In this document: in pieces, positions 1 to 8,785 of the stretch
How the letters are laid out: every line of letters begins with the position of its first letter
Position numbering within the stretch: position 1 is the stretch's first letter
From: Porphyromonadaceae bacterium UBA7042
GTDB lineage: Bacteria > Bacteroidota > Bacteroidia > Bacteroidales > Muribaculaceae
Length of the DNA: 59,819 nt
NCBI GenBank assembly: GCA_002494015.1
Contig: DLAR01000094.1
Span: 1 to 59,819 of the forward strand
Direction: 5' to 3'
Notes under the pieces: model-generated
Seen by the model: only the letters and a program-made list of their open reading frames with translations
What the model was told of the DNA's origin: nothing
Database searches by the model: none
Position numbers and translations under genes: made by a program

Positions 1-35
1 CCACTTTGGATAAACATTTGTTATGAAACGCCCTC

Positions 36-1421
36 TTAGAAAGCGTTTTTCTCGCCTTGGAAGGCGTTGATTATGGTGCGGATTATAATCTTGATGTCGA
101 GCAGCAGGGTCCAGTTCTCGATATACCAGATGTCGTGCTCGACGCGCCGTTCCATCTGCCACAGTTCCTCGGTCTGTCCTCGGTAGCCGCGCACCTGTGC
201 CCAGCCGGTTATCCCGGGTTTGATGATGTGGCGTACCATGTATTGGCCAATGAGGGCGCTGTAGTCCTCGGTGTGTTTTAGCATGTGGGGGCGCGGGCCC
301 ACGACCGACATGTCGCCGAGCCATACGTTGATGAACTGGGGCAGCTCGTCGATGCTCGTGCGGCGCAGGAAGTCGCCGACGCGGGTCTTGCGCGGGTCGT
401 TTTTGGTTGCCTGCACTTTGTCGGCATCGACGTTGACCTTCATCGTGCGGAATTTCCAGCAGAGGAACTCCTGCCCCATGTAGCCGGTGCGTTTCTGCTT
501 GAAGAATACCGGGCCGGGCGACGAGAGCTTGATGGCGATGGCTACGGGGATGAACACCAGCGGGGAGAAGATGAGGAAGATGGATGACACGGTCAGGTCC
601 AGAACCCGTTTCAAGGCTGAGTTGACAGGGTTGTTGAGCGGGTTCTTGCGCATGATCATGACCGGTGTCTGGCCGATTGCGCTGAGCGTGAAGGTGTGGT
701 TGAGGTATCGGGACACGCTCGGGACGAACCGGAACTGTGCCATGTGGCGGTCACAGACGGCAAGTGTCTCCTTGACCGCTTCTTCGTTCTCGCCGGGGAT
801 GGCGTAATACACCTCGTCGATTGCATTGTCCCTGACAAAGCTGTCGAGCTTGTCGAGTCCGCCGCGATAAAGCTGCTTGGCGGGGAAATCGGGCGGGCAC
901 CATGTGTCGATGAACCCGAGGCAGCGGTAGCCGAACCCCATGTCGCTGCACATTTCCTCATATAGTCGTCGGGCTGCCGAGCCGCACCCGACGATGAGGA
1001 CGCGGCTGAAGTTGCGTCCTCGCCTGCGGAAACGTTTTTCAATCATGCGCGAGGCCGTGCGCCACAGCAGTAATGCGGCAGCCTCGGCACCGAAGAACTC
1101 GGCAAACATCCGCCACGGGACAGCGTCAATCTCGGCAAGATAGAGCAGGGTGGTGAAAATCAGCAGATGTCCTACTGCCGAGACGAAGGCGTTGCGCATG
1201 ACATGCTGCATCTGGACGGCGCGTATGCGGAACGTGTCGCTCATGACTAATGCCACGGGGAAGTAGGAAAGGTTGAGCAGCACCCACAGGATGCGGCTGC
1301 ACCAGTCGGGGACTCCGGGACTGATGATGCATGTCAGGAGGTAGACCGCGTTGATGATGACGAAGTCTACCACTGTGAAGATAGCGGGAATGAATTTGCC
1401 GTAGTTGCCTCGCGGACTCAT
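36..1421 (-). CDS. Undecaprenyl-phosphate sugar phosphotransferase (WcaJ/WbaP type)
   Basis: Predicted inner-membrane enzyme of 461 aa that starts surface polysaccharide synthesis by moving a sugar-1-phosphate from a UDP-sugar to undecaprenyl phosphate. Four hydrophobic helices occupy roughly residues 10-120, followed by a Rossmann-like segment with RVLIVGCGSAARRL near 140, a further helix around 275-300 (IFLIFSPLVFIPVAIAI), and the bacterial sugar transferase domain to the C-terminus. That domain shows FFKQKRTGYMG, CWKFRTMK, RRTSIDELPQ and MSVVGPRPHM, the conserved signature of the family. The length matches polyisoprenyl-phosphate hexose-1-phosphate transferases. The sugar (glucose or galactose) cannot be read from sequence. 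No capsule genes are adjacent in view on the right; the locus could continue to the left of the window. Confidence 0.93.
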   Translation of the reverse strand: MSPRGNYGKFIPAIFTVVDFVIINAVYLLTCIISPGVPDWCSRILWVLLNLSYFPVALVMSDTFRIRAVQMQHVMRNAFVSAVGHLLIFTTLLYLAEIDAVPWRMFAEFFGAEAAALLLWRTASRMIEKRFRRRGRNFSRVLIVGCGSAARRLYEEMCSDMGFGYRCLGFIDTWCPPDFPAKQLYRGGLDKLDSFVRDNAIDEVYYAIPGENEEAVKETLAVCDRHMAQFRFVPSVSRYLNHTFTLSAIGQTPVMIMRKNPLNNPVNSALKRVLDLTVSSIFLIFSPLVFIPVAIAIKLSSPGPVFFKQKRTGYMGQEFLCWKFRTMKVNVDADKVQATKNDPRKTRVGDFLRRTSIDELPQFINVWLGDMSVVGPRPHMLKHTEDYSALIGQYMVRHIIKPGITGWAQVRGYRGQTEELWQMERRVEHDIWYIENWTLLLDIKIIIRTIINAFQGEKNAF

Positions 1422-1459
1422 TTAGTGTAAGTCAGAAGTCAGAGTTCAGTGTTAATAAG

Positions 1460-1534
1460 TAATTCATAATTCATAATGCATAATCAGCATTCGCGCGCGG
1501 CGCAAACCAGTTATGCATTATGAATTATGAATTA
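1460..1534. repeat. 24-bp perfect inverted repeat
   Basis: Arms 1460-1483 and 1511-1534 are exact reverse complements (AT-rich, built from repeats of AATTCATAAT) around a 27-nt GC-rich loop. It fills the gap between the DUF349 gene and the sugar transferase gene. It could act as a terminator or be a copy of a dispersed intergenic repeat; neither can be decided from one copy. Confidence 0.85.
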
Positions 1535-1543
1535 GGGGGGGCG

Positions 1544-3385
1544 TTATTTGATTTTACTGTCGATAACGTCGATTTTCTTTTCAAGTTCAGTGATGTCGTC
1601 TTTGATGCGCTGGATGCGGCGTTCCATTTCCCGGAGCATCGAGTCGCCGCTCTTTGATTTGGAACTGAAGAATCCGAGGTTGTTCTCATAGGTGTGCAGC
1701 TCGCCACGGCGTTGCTCAAGGGCTCGCATCAGTTTTTCCCGTTCACGGTAGAGGCGGTTGTCGTCCCCGGCAATCTCGTTGATGGAGTTTTCGAAATTGG
1801 CGAAACGTGAACGGCTTTCGCGCATGTCGAGTGTCTCATAGAGGCGGTTGACGACCTTGCGGTAAGCGTCATAGATGGCATCTTTCTCGCCGAAAGGCAC
1901 ATGCCCGATGGCCTGCCATTCGTTTTGGAGTCCCTTGACGGCCTTTATGGCCTCGGCGCGCTCGATGTTCTCGATGTCGATTGCTTCGAGACGGGCGATG
2001 ACATCTTTCTTGGCTTTCAGGTTGGCCTGCTCGTTGCGGCGAGTGCCTGAAGTGTTCTTTTTCTTTTGTTCAAAGAAGTAGTCACAGGCGGCGAGGAAGC
2101 GGTGCCACACTTGGTCGCTGTGTTTCTTGGCCACGGCTCCGATTTTCTTCCACTCGCGCTGCAGCTCGGCAAGCTCGTCGGCGGTCTTGCGCCACTCGGT
2201 GCTGTCTTTGAGGGCCTCGGCGCGCTCACACAGGGCGATTTTCTTTTCAAGGTTGCTCGCGAGGGAGTCTTTCATTCCCTTGAAGAACTCGGCCTTGGCG
2301 GTGAAGAATTTGTCGCATGTCTCGCGGAAACGGGCAAAGAGGAGGTTGTTGGCGCGGCGTGATGCATAGCCGAGTTTTTTCCATTCCTCTTGGGCGGCGA
2401 TGATGAGCTTGGTCATCTCGTCCCATGCGGCATAGGTCTTGAGTCCGGAGAAGTCATAGCCTTCGATGCGCTCGCAGAGGGCCGTCTTGGCATCCTCGTT
2501 TTCGCGCTCGCGGGCCTTGCGTTCTTCGAAGTGGGCCTGATAGCGCTTGTTGATTGCGGCGGAGTGGTCCTTGAAACGATTCCAGATTTCGTCACGCACC
2601 TCTTTGGGCACAGGGCCGATTTCGCGCCATTTCTCGTGGAGGGCCTGCAATCGCTTGAACGCAACGATTACATCGGGTTCATCGACGAGACGGGCGGCCT
2701 CATTGACAAGGAGTTCTTTCTCGGCAAGGTTTTTCTTGAAGTCGTAGTCGCGCAATTCCTTGTTTATTTTCAGCTGGTCGTAGAACCGCTCGACAGCCTC
2801 CTGATAGGCTTTCCACAGTTCTCCCGAGACGGTGGGTGAAACTTCGCCTATAGACTTGAACTCGGCCTGCAGTTCCTTTATTTCAGGGAAAAGGCGGTTT
2901 ACGTTGTCAGTGTCGGCACTCATTTCCACGAGTCGGGCGATGATTTCGCGCTTGCGTTGCTCGTTGGCGGCACGGGCGGCCTCGGCCTCGGCGCGGAGGA
3001 CGGCTTTCTTGTCGCGTATCTCGGCAAGGCGGGTTTTGAATTCTTCCTCGACAGGGTCGGTGGCGGCGACAAAGGATTCGGGGTCGTTGCCGGCACCGGC
3101 AAATTCCTCGCGTTCGCGTCGTTGCTCGTCGTTGCGCAGCAGGTAGAACTGCTGCTTGAGGCGCGATACCTCATCGTTGGCGATTTCGGCGGCGTCTTTT
3201 GCGGCAAGGGCGGTCAGCGCGGCGAGGATTTCCTCTTTTGATGCCGGGGTGGGTTGTTCAAGTTTTTCGTCGGTCTTGATGTCGACCTCGATAGAGTCGG
3301 CTGCAGCAACGGGTGCGGAGTCGTCGGTAGTTTTTTGTTCCACGGCTCCCTGAACGGGTTGCTGAGAAGGATCACGCGGTTCCAT
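1544..3385 (-). CDS. DUF349 domain-containing coiled-coil protein
   Basis: A 613-aa soluble protein of unknown function. The first ~90 residues are acidic and Glu/Ala rich with no recognisable domain. The remainder is almost entirely helical and carries about five DUF349 units, each with a W(R/K)xxG motif followed by a helix ending in aromatic residues: FKSIGEVSPTVSGELW, WREIGPVPKEVRDEIW, WKKLGYASRRANNLLF, WKKIGAVAKKHSDQVW and WQAIGHVPFGEKDAIY. The C-terminal ~70 residues are a charged coiled coil ending in EKKIDVIDSKIK. There is no signal peptide or membrane segment. DUF349 proteins are widespread in Bacteroidota and I know of no established biochemical role. It is preceded by 163 nt of AT-rich sequence with no feature I can identify. 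Confidence 0.9.
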   Translation of the reverse strand: MEPRDPSQQPVQGAVEQKTTDDSAPVAAADSIEVDIKTDEKLEQPTPASKEEILAALTALAAKDAAEIANDEVSRLKQQFYLLRNDEQRREREEFAGAGNDPESFVAATDPVEEEFKTRLAEIRDKKAVLRAEAEAARAANEQRKREIIARLVEMSADTDNVNRLFPEIKELQAEFKSIGEVSPTVSGELWKAYQEAVERFYDQLKINKELRDYDFKKNLAEKELLVNEAARLVDEPDVIVAFKRLQALHEKWREIGPVPKEVRDEIWNRFKDHSAAINKRYQAHFEERKARERENEDAKTALCERIEGYDFSGLKTYAAWDEMTKLIIAAQEEWKKLGYASRRANNLLFARFRETCDKFFTAKAEFFKGMKDSLASNLEKKIALCERAEALKDSTEWRKTADELAELQREWKKIGAVAKKHSDQVWHRFLAACDYFFEQKKKNTSGTRRNEQANLKAKKDVIARLEAIDIENIERAEAIKAVKGLQNEWQAIGHVPFGEKDAIYDAYRKVVNRLYETLDMRESRSRFANFENSINEIAGDDNRLYREREKLMRALEQRRGELHTYENNLGFFSSKSKSGDSMLREMERRIQRIKDDITELEKKIDVIDSKIK

Positions 3386-3548
3386 AACAATTAATTATAA
3401 GGTAGAGTAAACGTTAAATCGGGTTTAGTTCTGTTTGTGGTGGTAAATTTAGTGATTATTTTCAATAAAACAGTTAAAATGAGCGAAAAAAGTGCTTTTG
3501 GTCAGTTTGATAACGAAAAAACAGACAAAATCGGGGAGTATAGACGTT

Positions 3549-4511
3549 CTATTCCTTGTATATAATGTTGTTGATGGCGGTCTTGATGTCGTTTATCATG
3601 GCGGTGGCCGGGGTGATGATGGGTTTGAACGAATGTTCGGCCGAGGGGACAAATATGCTCAATGCCTTGTGGTGGCATTTGATGTCGAGGCGGCTGTCCA
3701 TCGTCAGCGGTTCGCCGTCAATGTGGGCCGGTCCCGGTTGCTTGCGGGTTATGGTCAGACGCGGAGTGCGTATAGTCTCGATAAGGGTGTTGTTGTTGAT
3801 GAATCCGGTCATCATGTCAACCCCGACGAGGGCGGTCGCCAGCGGGTTGCCCGCGTGGATTATGGTGACATCGAGCAGGCCGTCTACAATTGACGCGTGA
3901 GGGGCGATGTAGGCGTTGTTGCCGTATTGCGACGCATTGCACACCGCCACGAGAAATGCCCGGTTGGTGAGCAACTGCCCGTTGGCCTCGATTGTATATT
4001 CGTCGGGCGAGAAACGGGCGTAGGTTTCCAGCGTGCTTTTAATATAAGTGAGTTTGCCGCGCCTCTTGTGGGCAGCGAATGTCTGGCTGACTTCGGCGTC
4101 AAACCCCACGCCGAATGTGCAGAAGAACGGTCGGTTGTTGACGGTGGCGTAGTCGATTTTCATCGGGCGGCCGAGGGAGATGACATCGAGTGCACCACGC
4201 AGGTCGGTCGGTATTCCGGCATGGCGGGCGAGACCGTTTCCTGAGCCGCACGGGATTATGCCGAGATTGGTCTCGGTGTGGCACAGAGCCGAGGCAATTT
4301 CGTTGACGGTTCCGTCGCCCCCTGCGGCTATGACGGCATAGAAGCCGTCGGCAGCAGCCTGAGCCGCGAGACGGGTGGCATCGCCGTGGCAACGGGTCAT
4401 GACCGCCTCGATGTCCCACCCGAGGGGGGATAGTCTGTCAATGATAAATTGGTCAAGTCCGTCTTTCTTGCGATTGCCGGAGATGGGGTTTATAATCAGC
4501 AGCGCGTTCAC
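3549..4511 (-). CDS. Diacylglycerol/lipid kinase family protein (YegS/BmrU type)
   Basis: A 320-aa predicted lipid kinase that would phosphorylate diacylglycerol or a related lipid with ATP. The N-terminus LLIINPISGNRKK and the nucleotide motif GGDGTVNEIA (residues 64-73) are the hallmarks of the DAGK catalytic fold; CGSGNGLARH around residue 90 is the second conserved glycine loop. The C-terminal half (AYIAPHASIVDGLLDVTII, HIDGEPL) matches the beta-sandwich domain of YegS-like kinases. It lies 38 nt downstream of the small sorting-tail gene, so both may be read from the promoter at 4891-4921. The actual lipid substrate is not predictable. Confidence 0.92.
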   Translation of the reverse strand: MNALLIINPISGNRKKDGLDQFIIDRLSPLGWDIEAVMTRCHGDATRLAAQAAADGFYAVIAAGGDGTVNEIASALCHTETNLGIIPCGSGNGLARHAGIPTDLRGALDVISLGRPMKIDYATVNNRPFFCTFGVGFDAEVSQTFAAHKRRGKLTYIKSTLETYARFSPDEYTIEANGQLLTNRAFLVAVCNASQYGNNAYIAPHASIVDGLLDVTIIHAGNPLATALVGVDMMTGFINNNTLIETIRTPRLTITRKQPGPAHIDGEPLTMDSRLDIKCHHKALSIFVPSAEHSFKPIITPATAMINDIKTAINNIIYKE

Positions 4512-4549
4512 TGGGGCAATGGTGGTTAGGGTAGGGGATACGGGGCGGG

Positions 4550-4873
4550 TTACAGGGTTATGCGGCGTGTGGCCGATCCTGCCTTGAGAATGTAAATTCC
4601 CCGTGAGGTTATTTTCAGACGATGGGTTCCGGGTGCGACTGTCTCCTGCGATATGAGCTGTCCCAGTATGGTGAACACTTTCACGGTCACGCTGCGGGTA
4701 GTGGTGATGTAGACATATCCGTTCTTGACCGTGATGTCGAGGGCGTCGGAGTCGATTTGCTCGATGTCTGAGCGGTCGGGAGCCTCGACTGTTTCCCAGC
4801 GTGGCGGCGCGGCTTCGATTGTGGCCGTGGCAATCGAGCAGAGCAGTGTCAATATGATGAACAGTCGTCGCAT
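4550..4873 (-). CDS. Small secreted protein, almost entirely a T9SS-like C-terminal tail
   Basis: A 107-aa protein starting at MRRLFIILTLLC, an in-frame start giving a clean signal peptide (residues 1 to ~22, cut near IEAA-PP) and placed just after a good promoter; a longer frame to 4966 exists but would run through that promoter. The mature part has only ~22 residues of linker before a beta-rich C-terminal module: DALDITVKNGYVYITT, VFTILGQLI, APGTHRLKI, RGIYILKAG. The (V/I)xxxxGQ and G-(I/V)-Y-(I/L)-(L/V) pattern is that of type IX secretion sorting domains. No cargo domain remains, so function is unknown; it may be a remnant or a genuine tail-only protein. Confidence 0.75.
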   Translation of the reverse strand: MRRLFIILTLLCSIATATIEAAPPRWETVEAPDRSDIEQIDSDALDITVKNGYVYITTTRSVTVKVFTILGQLISQETVAPGTHRLKITSRGIYILKAGSATRRITL

Positions 4874-4890
4874 GGGTGTGATAATTTCTG

Positions 4891-4921
4891 CAAAATTACG
4901 ATTTTTTTTGAATGCGGCAAA
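4891..4921 (-). promoter_or_regulatory. Bacteroidota sigma-ABfr type promoter for 4550-4873
   Basis: On the minus strand, TTTG (4921-4918) is followed after 19 nt by TAATTTTG (4898-4891), an exact match to the TTTG / TAnnTTTG consensus. The predicted transcription start would fall about 10 nt before the ATG at 4873. Confidence 0.7.
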
Positions 4922-5059
4922 GTTAAGCGGTTTAAACTTCCCGGTCGGCGGCGCTACTCGGCGCATTTGTGACGATTTTGAGGCGATTCCGGGACTGTTG
5001 TCTCAAAACCGCCTCAATTGTCGGACTGTATCTGTGTATAGCAGGTTGTTTTCGGCCTA

Positions 5060-6097
5060 TCAGTACATCGGTGTGAACGGCTCGGATTTTTCGAGACGAT
5101 TTGTGACATCGCCGATATAGTCGGTTGATTTCTCGTTGTCGATTTTCATTATCGGTGCGCCGGGACGGAGGTCACACTTGTTGAGGTCTATGTAGAACAG
5201 TCCTGGGTGGGTCACGATGTCGAAGTAGTAGCGGATGTCGCGGACGTTGGCAAACGATCTCCACTGAGTTGACGAAACGTTTGGCTCTCCCTCTATCAGA
5301 TAGGTGTAAGGGACCGAAAGGTTCATCAGAATCGAGCGGATGATTGACACGCCGAGGTCGGCATCGCCGGTCTTGGCCACATGGCGGTCAAAGAAGTCGC
5401 CGCGCACAAAGCGGTCGGGACTCGAAACTGTGCCGGGAAGCATGTGTGCACCCCCGATTTTATCCCAGTAGTTGTTGATGGCGGTCATCTGGGGATAGGA
5501 CGGGTCGTTGGTCATCGCCCGCATATCGGTGCCTTCATAGATGTTGATGTCGCCGTGGTCAAACTCGAATATCGCGCACCGGCCCTGAGAGTCGGTCGCC
5601 CCCCAGTGGAGTGTCGACACGGTGCCTCCGTCAAATGTCTCGCCCGAGATGTTGAAATCATGTTTGCGCAGCACTTCGACCACTTCGGGCGTGGTTGCGT
5701 TCAGGTCGAGCAGCCATCCGATGAATACTGCCAGCGACATCGGGGGCAGCGAGGAGGTTTCGGCGTTGTCATATACGGTGCCTTTGCAGAACAGGCCGTT
5801 GATGACGAGTCCTTTCTCGTTCATTCCTTCGGTGATGCCTCCGTCATACCCGACGGCATATATCGCGCCGTAGCGCGAGGTCCACTCGAAGGCTCCGGGG
5901 ATGTTATGGCTTTTCTTGGTTATCCCGCGCGGGTAGACATAAAGGTTTGTCGGAATAGGGGTTTTCCAGTCAAGGGAGCGACCCACGATGCGCAGGCTGT
6001 CATTCCCGACATAAAGTATGCGCGAGCAACTCATCGCGCTTTCGGCGCCGAGCAGTGTCGCAATCAACATGAGCGGCAGAAGTAGGAATTTCTTCAT
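5060..6097 (-). CDS. Choloylglycine hydrolase family (linear amide C-N hydrolase)
   Basis: A 345-aa Ntn-fold amidase of the bile salt hydrolase / penicillin V acylase family, which cleaves linear amide bonds such as those of conjugated bile acids. Start chosen at MKKFLLLPLMLI, which gives a signal peptide ending at SAMS-C. The exposed Cys24 would be the N-terminal nucleophile; Arg40 and Asp43 follow at +16 and +19, the same spacing as Cys2/Arg18/Asp21 of characterised bile salt hydrolases. MTNDPSYPQM carries the family Asn, and FVRGDFFDR the downstream Arg. This is periplasmic by prediction. It sits behind a terminator-like hairpin at 6144-6175, so it is probably expressed apart from the PAP2 gene. 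True substrate (bile salt, N-acyl amino acid or lactone) is unproven. Confidence 0.88.
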   Translation of the reverse strand: MKKFLLLPLMLIATLLGAESAMSCSRILYVGNDSLRIVGRSLDWKTPIPTNLYVYPRGITKKSHNIPGAFEWTSRYGAIYAVGYDGGITEGMNEKGLVINGLFCKGTVYDNAETSSLPPMSLAVFIGWLLDLNATTPEVVEVLRKHDFNISGETFDGGTVSTLHWGATDSQGRCAIFEFDHGDINIYEGTDMRAMTNDPSYPQMTAINNYWDKIGGAHMLPGTVSSPDRFVRGDFFDRHVAKTGDADLGVSIIRSILMNLSVPYTYLIEGEPNVSSTQWRSFANVRDIRYYFDIVTHPGLFYIDLNKCDLRPGAPIMKIDNEKSTDYIGDVTNRLEKSEPFTPMY

Positions 6098-6133
6098 AAT
6101 CTTGAAAAAGTTGAGTAAGTGAGGGTTATATGC

Positions 6134-6175
6134 TAAAAAGACAACGCGCCTGAGCCGCAAGGGGTTCGGACGCGT
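6134..6175 (-). terminator. Probable terminator after the PAP2 gene
   Basis: GC-rich imperfect hairpin with outer arms ACGCG/CGCGT (6144-6148 and 6171-6175); read on the minus strand it is followed by CTTTTT (6139-6134). It lies between the PAP2 stop and the hydrolase start. Confidence 0.55.
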
Positions 6176-6203
6176 AATAAAGTTTTTTATTCACCGAGGT
6201 GCC

Positions 6204-6938
6204 TCACATGGCTGCCGACGCGACGAGGATGGCAAGGACAGTCGTGGCTCCGGTACAGGTCATTATGTCGCCGAGGGGGATGGTGATTGAGCTGAACGAC
6301 AGGGCCGGGGTCAGTTGCAGGCCTACCGGAAGCGAGATGCCGGGTTGCGACATGGCCGATGCCGTGTCGGCGTTGCGGCGCGAGTCGATAATGCGGGCGA
6401 GCCGGTAGCAGAGCCATCCGCAGGCACTGCCGATTATTGCGCCCACAAGCAGGTCGCCCGGATAATGTACGCCGAGGTGAATGCGTGTGAAGGAGTTGAA
6501 GGCCGCCCATGTGAAAATGAACAATGTGAACCGGCGCCGTCTGAGCAGCAGCGACGAGAACACCGCGAGGGCAAAGGAATTGGCCGCGTGGCACGACGGG
6601 AAGCCGTAGGAGCCGCCGCGGTAGTCGTTGACGACTATGGTCAGTGCCGAGAGCGGGTTGTCGAGGTTGGATGGACGCAGCCGTTCCACGGCGGGGCGGA
6701 TGAGGGTGGCGCACGTCTGGTCGGCAAGCGTGATTGTCAGTGCGATTGCGGCCACATATATGATTACTTGTCTAGGGGTGAACGACTTAATCAGGATGTA
6801 AAGGAGCGAGGCATACATGGGAACCCATATAAACTTGCCGCTGAACAGCATCATGAAGTTGTCAAGGGCCGACAGTCTCAATGTGTTGTTGAAAAGCAGG
6901 AATATCTGCGTGTCGATATTGTTGAGGAAATCAATCAT
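6204..6938 (-). CDS. PAP2-family membrane phosphatase
   Basis: A 244-aa integral membrane phosphatase, with five or six predicted helices. The three-part phosphatase signature is visible: R81-x6-R88P89 (RPAVERLRP), P114-S-C-H117 and T151-R-x5-H158-x3-D162. Positions two and three deviate slightly from the usual PSGH and SRxxxxxH, but the catalytic His and Asp are present. Members act on phosphatidic acid, undecaprenyl pyrophosphate or phosphoglycerol-type lipids at the outer face of the inner membrane. The start is only 8 nt after the stop of the upstream LTA-synthase-like gene, so the pair is almost certainly co-transcribed and may act on the same lipid-linked product. Confidence 0.9.
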   Translation of the reverse strand: MIDFLNNIDTQIFLLFNNTLRLSALDNFMMLFSGKFIWVPMYASLLYILIKSFTPRQVIIYVAAIALTITLADQTCATLIRPAVERLRPSNLDNPLSALTIVVNDYRGGSYGFPSCHAANSFALAVFSSLLLRRRRFTLFIFTWAAFNSFTRIHLGVHYPGDLLVGAIIGSACGWLCYRLARIIDSRRNADTASAMSQPGISLPVGLQLTPALSFSSITIPLGDIMTCTGATTVLAILVASAAM

Positions 6939-6946
6939 CGGTTGTG

Positions 6947-8785
6947 TCAGAGATTGGAGAGGTTATCGTAAAGTGTCTGTAAAAAGGCCTTGGCCTCGGC
7001 GGCGGCCTTGGGAGATGAGTGGGGCGGCATTGTGTTGCCGGTATCGAGGTTGACCACTGCGGTGTCGGAGTCGCTTATCAATCCGATGAGGTCACGCTCG
7101 GTGAAAACTCCGTAGTGGGGCGACGCGGGGTTGAGCAAGTCTTTGCTGAAAAGGAAATCGTCGTGGGGGATGCCGAGCGACCCGAGCAGCGTCGCGGCGA
7201 TGTCGGTCTGGCATCCGGGGGTATCGATGATTCTCCCCGGTAACGCAAGCGCGCCCCCGGTGACTACGAGCGGTACGGCGTGGCGGTCAAGCGGGTTGTC
7301 AAGGTTGCGCGGCCACGCCCCGTAGTGGTCGGGGGTGATGATGACGAGCGTGTTGTCCCATGACGTAGATGCGGCGAGGCGGTTGACAAACGCAGTCAGA
7401 CAGCTGTCGGTGTAGGCAAAGGCATTTACCCTCGGGTCGATGGCCGAGAAACGCGGGTTGTCATACGGCACTTCAAACGGCTCGTGGCTGCTTGATGTCT
7501 GAATCACGTCGAGGCGCGGGCGGCTGTCGCCGGGGCGCGGGGTGAGGATGTCGGCGGCCGCCTTGTCAAAAAGCAGGTGGTCGTGTGCGCCCCACTTGCT
7601 CGTGCGCTCTGCCAGCGGGAAGTCTTTGTCGCTTATAATCTTTTCAAATCCCGAGCGGACGAGATAGGCGAGCATGTTGGTGAAATTGGCATCACCGCCG
7701 TAAAAATAGGACGACTCCCATCCGTTTTCCTTCAGTGTGCGCGGCAGCGACGGGAGGCTTTCCATCTTTTCGACGTGTTTCATCACGCTTGTCGAAGGTT
7801 GCCCCGGATATGCGCTCAATATCGAAGTCAGGGCGCGGTCGGTGCGGAAACTGTTGGCATAGAATCGTGAGAACAGCAGACCGTTGCGTGCGATGGAGTC
7901 GAGCCCCATCGCGACCGAGTCGCCTCCGAGCGACGGCATCAGGTGGGATGAGAAACTTTCGAGAATCACGATGACAATGTCGGGCCGGGTGGTCTTGGTG
8001 ATGGATAGAGCCGTGTCGGGACGCTCACACGGCCTGTCGGTAAGCGTCGCAAAGATTTCGGCGGCCTCGGAGGCTTCCATGAAACGGTACTGCGATGCGA
8101 AGTCGCTCTGATGCGTGGCCGAGTACATGAGGCTGAACATCGGGTTTATGGCCGCGTGGTTCAGCCGCTGGTTCTGGCTGAAATAGGCGCGGCTGAGGTT
8201 CATGGTCGAGACCGTCACCCCGCCACGGATGGGTATGAACAGAGCTGCGGTGAGGAGGGTGGCTGCGACTGTCGCGGGAACACTGCGCGTGGGGGCGACG
8301 GCGATGCGTCCCGGCAGTCGCGTCAGCACGAGGTAAAGGACTGCCGCAAGCGCGGCGCATCCTGCAATCCCCGCGACAATCATCCATGCCCCCGTGCTCG
8401 CCATTGCCGCTGCCGGGGAGGTGGTGAAGTAAAACAATGGAGTCATGTCGAGGCGGAACCCCCAGTAGCCGTAAAGCACGATGTCGAGGCAGAAAACGAT
8501 TGAAATTGCTGTTGCGGCGATGGCCGAATAGATGTTGCCGACGATTCTGACCGCCCTCGGCCGAATCCATAGCGCGGCGATGGCGAGCAGTCCCGGGATT
8601 ACCGTGAGGTATCCGGCCATCGAGCAGTCCATCGCCAGTCCGTGGGCCACGACAGGCCACAGGCTCCCGAGCGGTGATGCCCCGATTTCCGAGGCATACA
8701 CGGTCAAGAACACCGGTTTCTGCAAAACGAATATTATCACAAATGTCGCGAAGTAGGCGACGATTTTTAACACTGCGTTTCTCAT
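6947..8785 (-). CDS. LTA synthase-like sulfatase-fold membrane transferase
   Basis: A 612-aa protein with about five N-terminal membrane helices (residues ~8 to 190) and a large periplasmic alkaline-phosphatase/sulfatase domain. Start chosen at MRNAVLKIVAYF, which begins the first helix. The segment PDIVIVILESFSSHLMPSLG carries the metal Glu, NSFRTDRALTSIL the likely Thr nucleophile, and VIITPDHYGAWP the metal-binding DH. This architecture is that of lipoteichoic acid synthases and phosphoglycerol/phosphoethanolamine transferases (LtaS, OpgB, EptA groups). In a Gram-negative host the product is more likely a modified glycan or lipid than lipoteichoic acid. It begins an operon with the PAP2 gene. 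Confidence 0.88.
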   Translation of the reverse strand: MRNAVLKIVAYFATFVIIFVLQKPVFLTVYASEIGASPLGSLWPVVAHGLAMDCSMAGYLTVIPGLLAIAALWIRPRAVRIVGNIYSAIAATAISIVFCLDIVLYGYWGFRLDMTPLFYFTTSPAAAMASTGAWMIVAGIAGCAALAAVLYLVLTRLPGRIAVAPTRSVPATVAATLLTAALFIPIRGGVTVSTMNLSRAYFSQNQRLNHAAINPMFSLMYSATHQSDFASQYRFMEASEAAEIFATLTDRPCERPDTALSITKTTRPDIVIVILESFSSHLMPSLGGDSVAMGLDSIARNGLLFSRFYANSFRTDRALTSILSAYPGQPSTSVMKHVEKMESLPSLPRTLKENGWESSYFYGGDANFTNMLAYLVRSGFEKIISDKDFPLAERTSKWGAHDHLLFDKAAADILTPRPGDSRPRLDVIQTSSSHEPFEVPYDNPRFSAIDPRVNAFAYTDSCLTAFVNRLAASTSWDNTLVIITPDHYGAWPRNLDNPLDRHAVPLVVTGGALALPGRIIDTPGCQTDIAATLLGSLGIPHDDFLFSKDLLNPASPHYGVFTERDLIGLISDSDTAVVNLDTGNTMPPHSSPKAAAEAKAFLQTLYDNLSNL

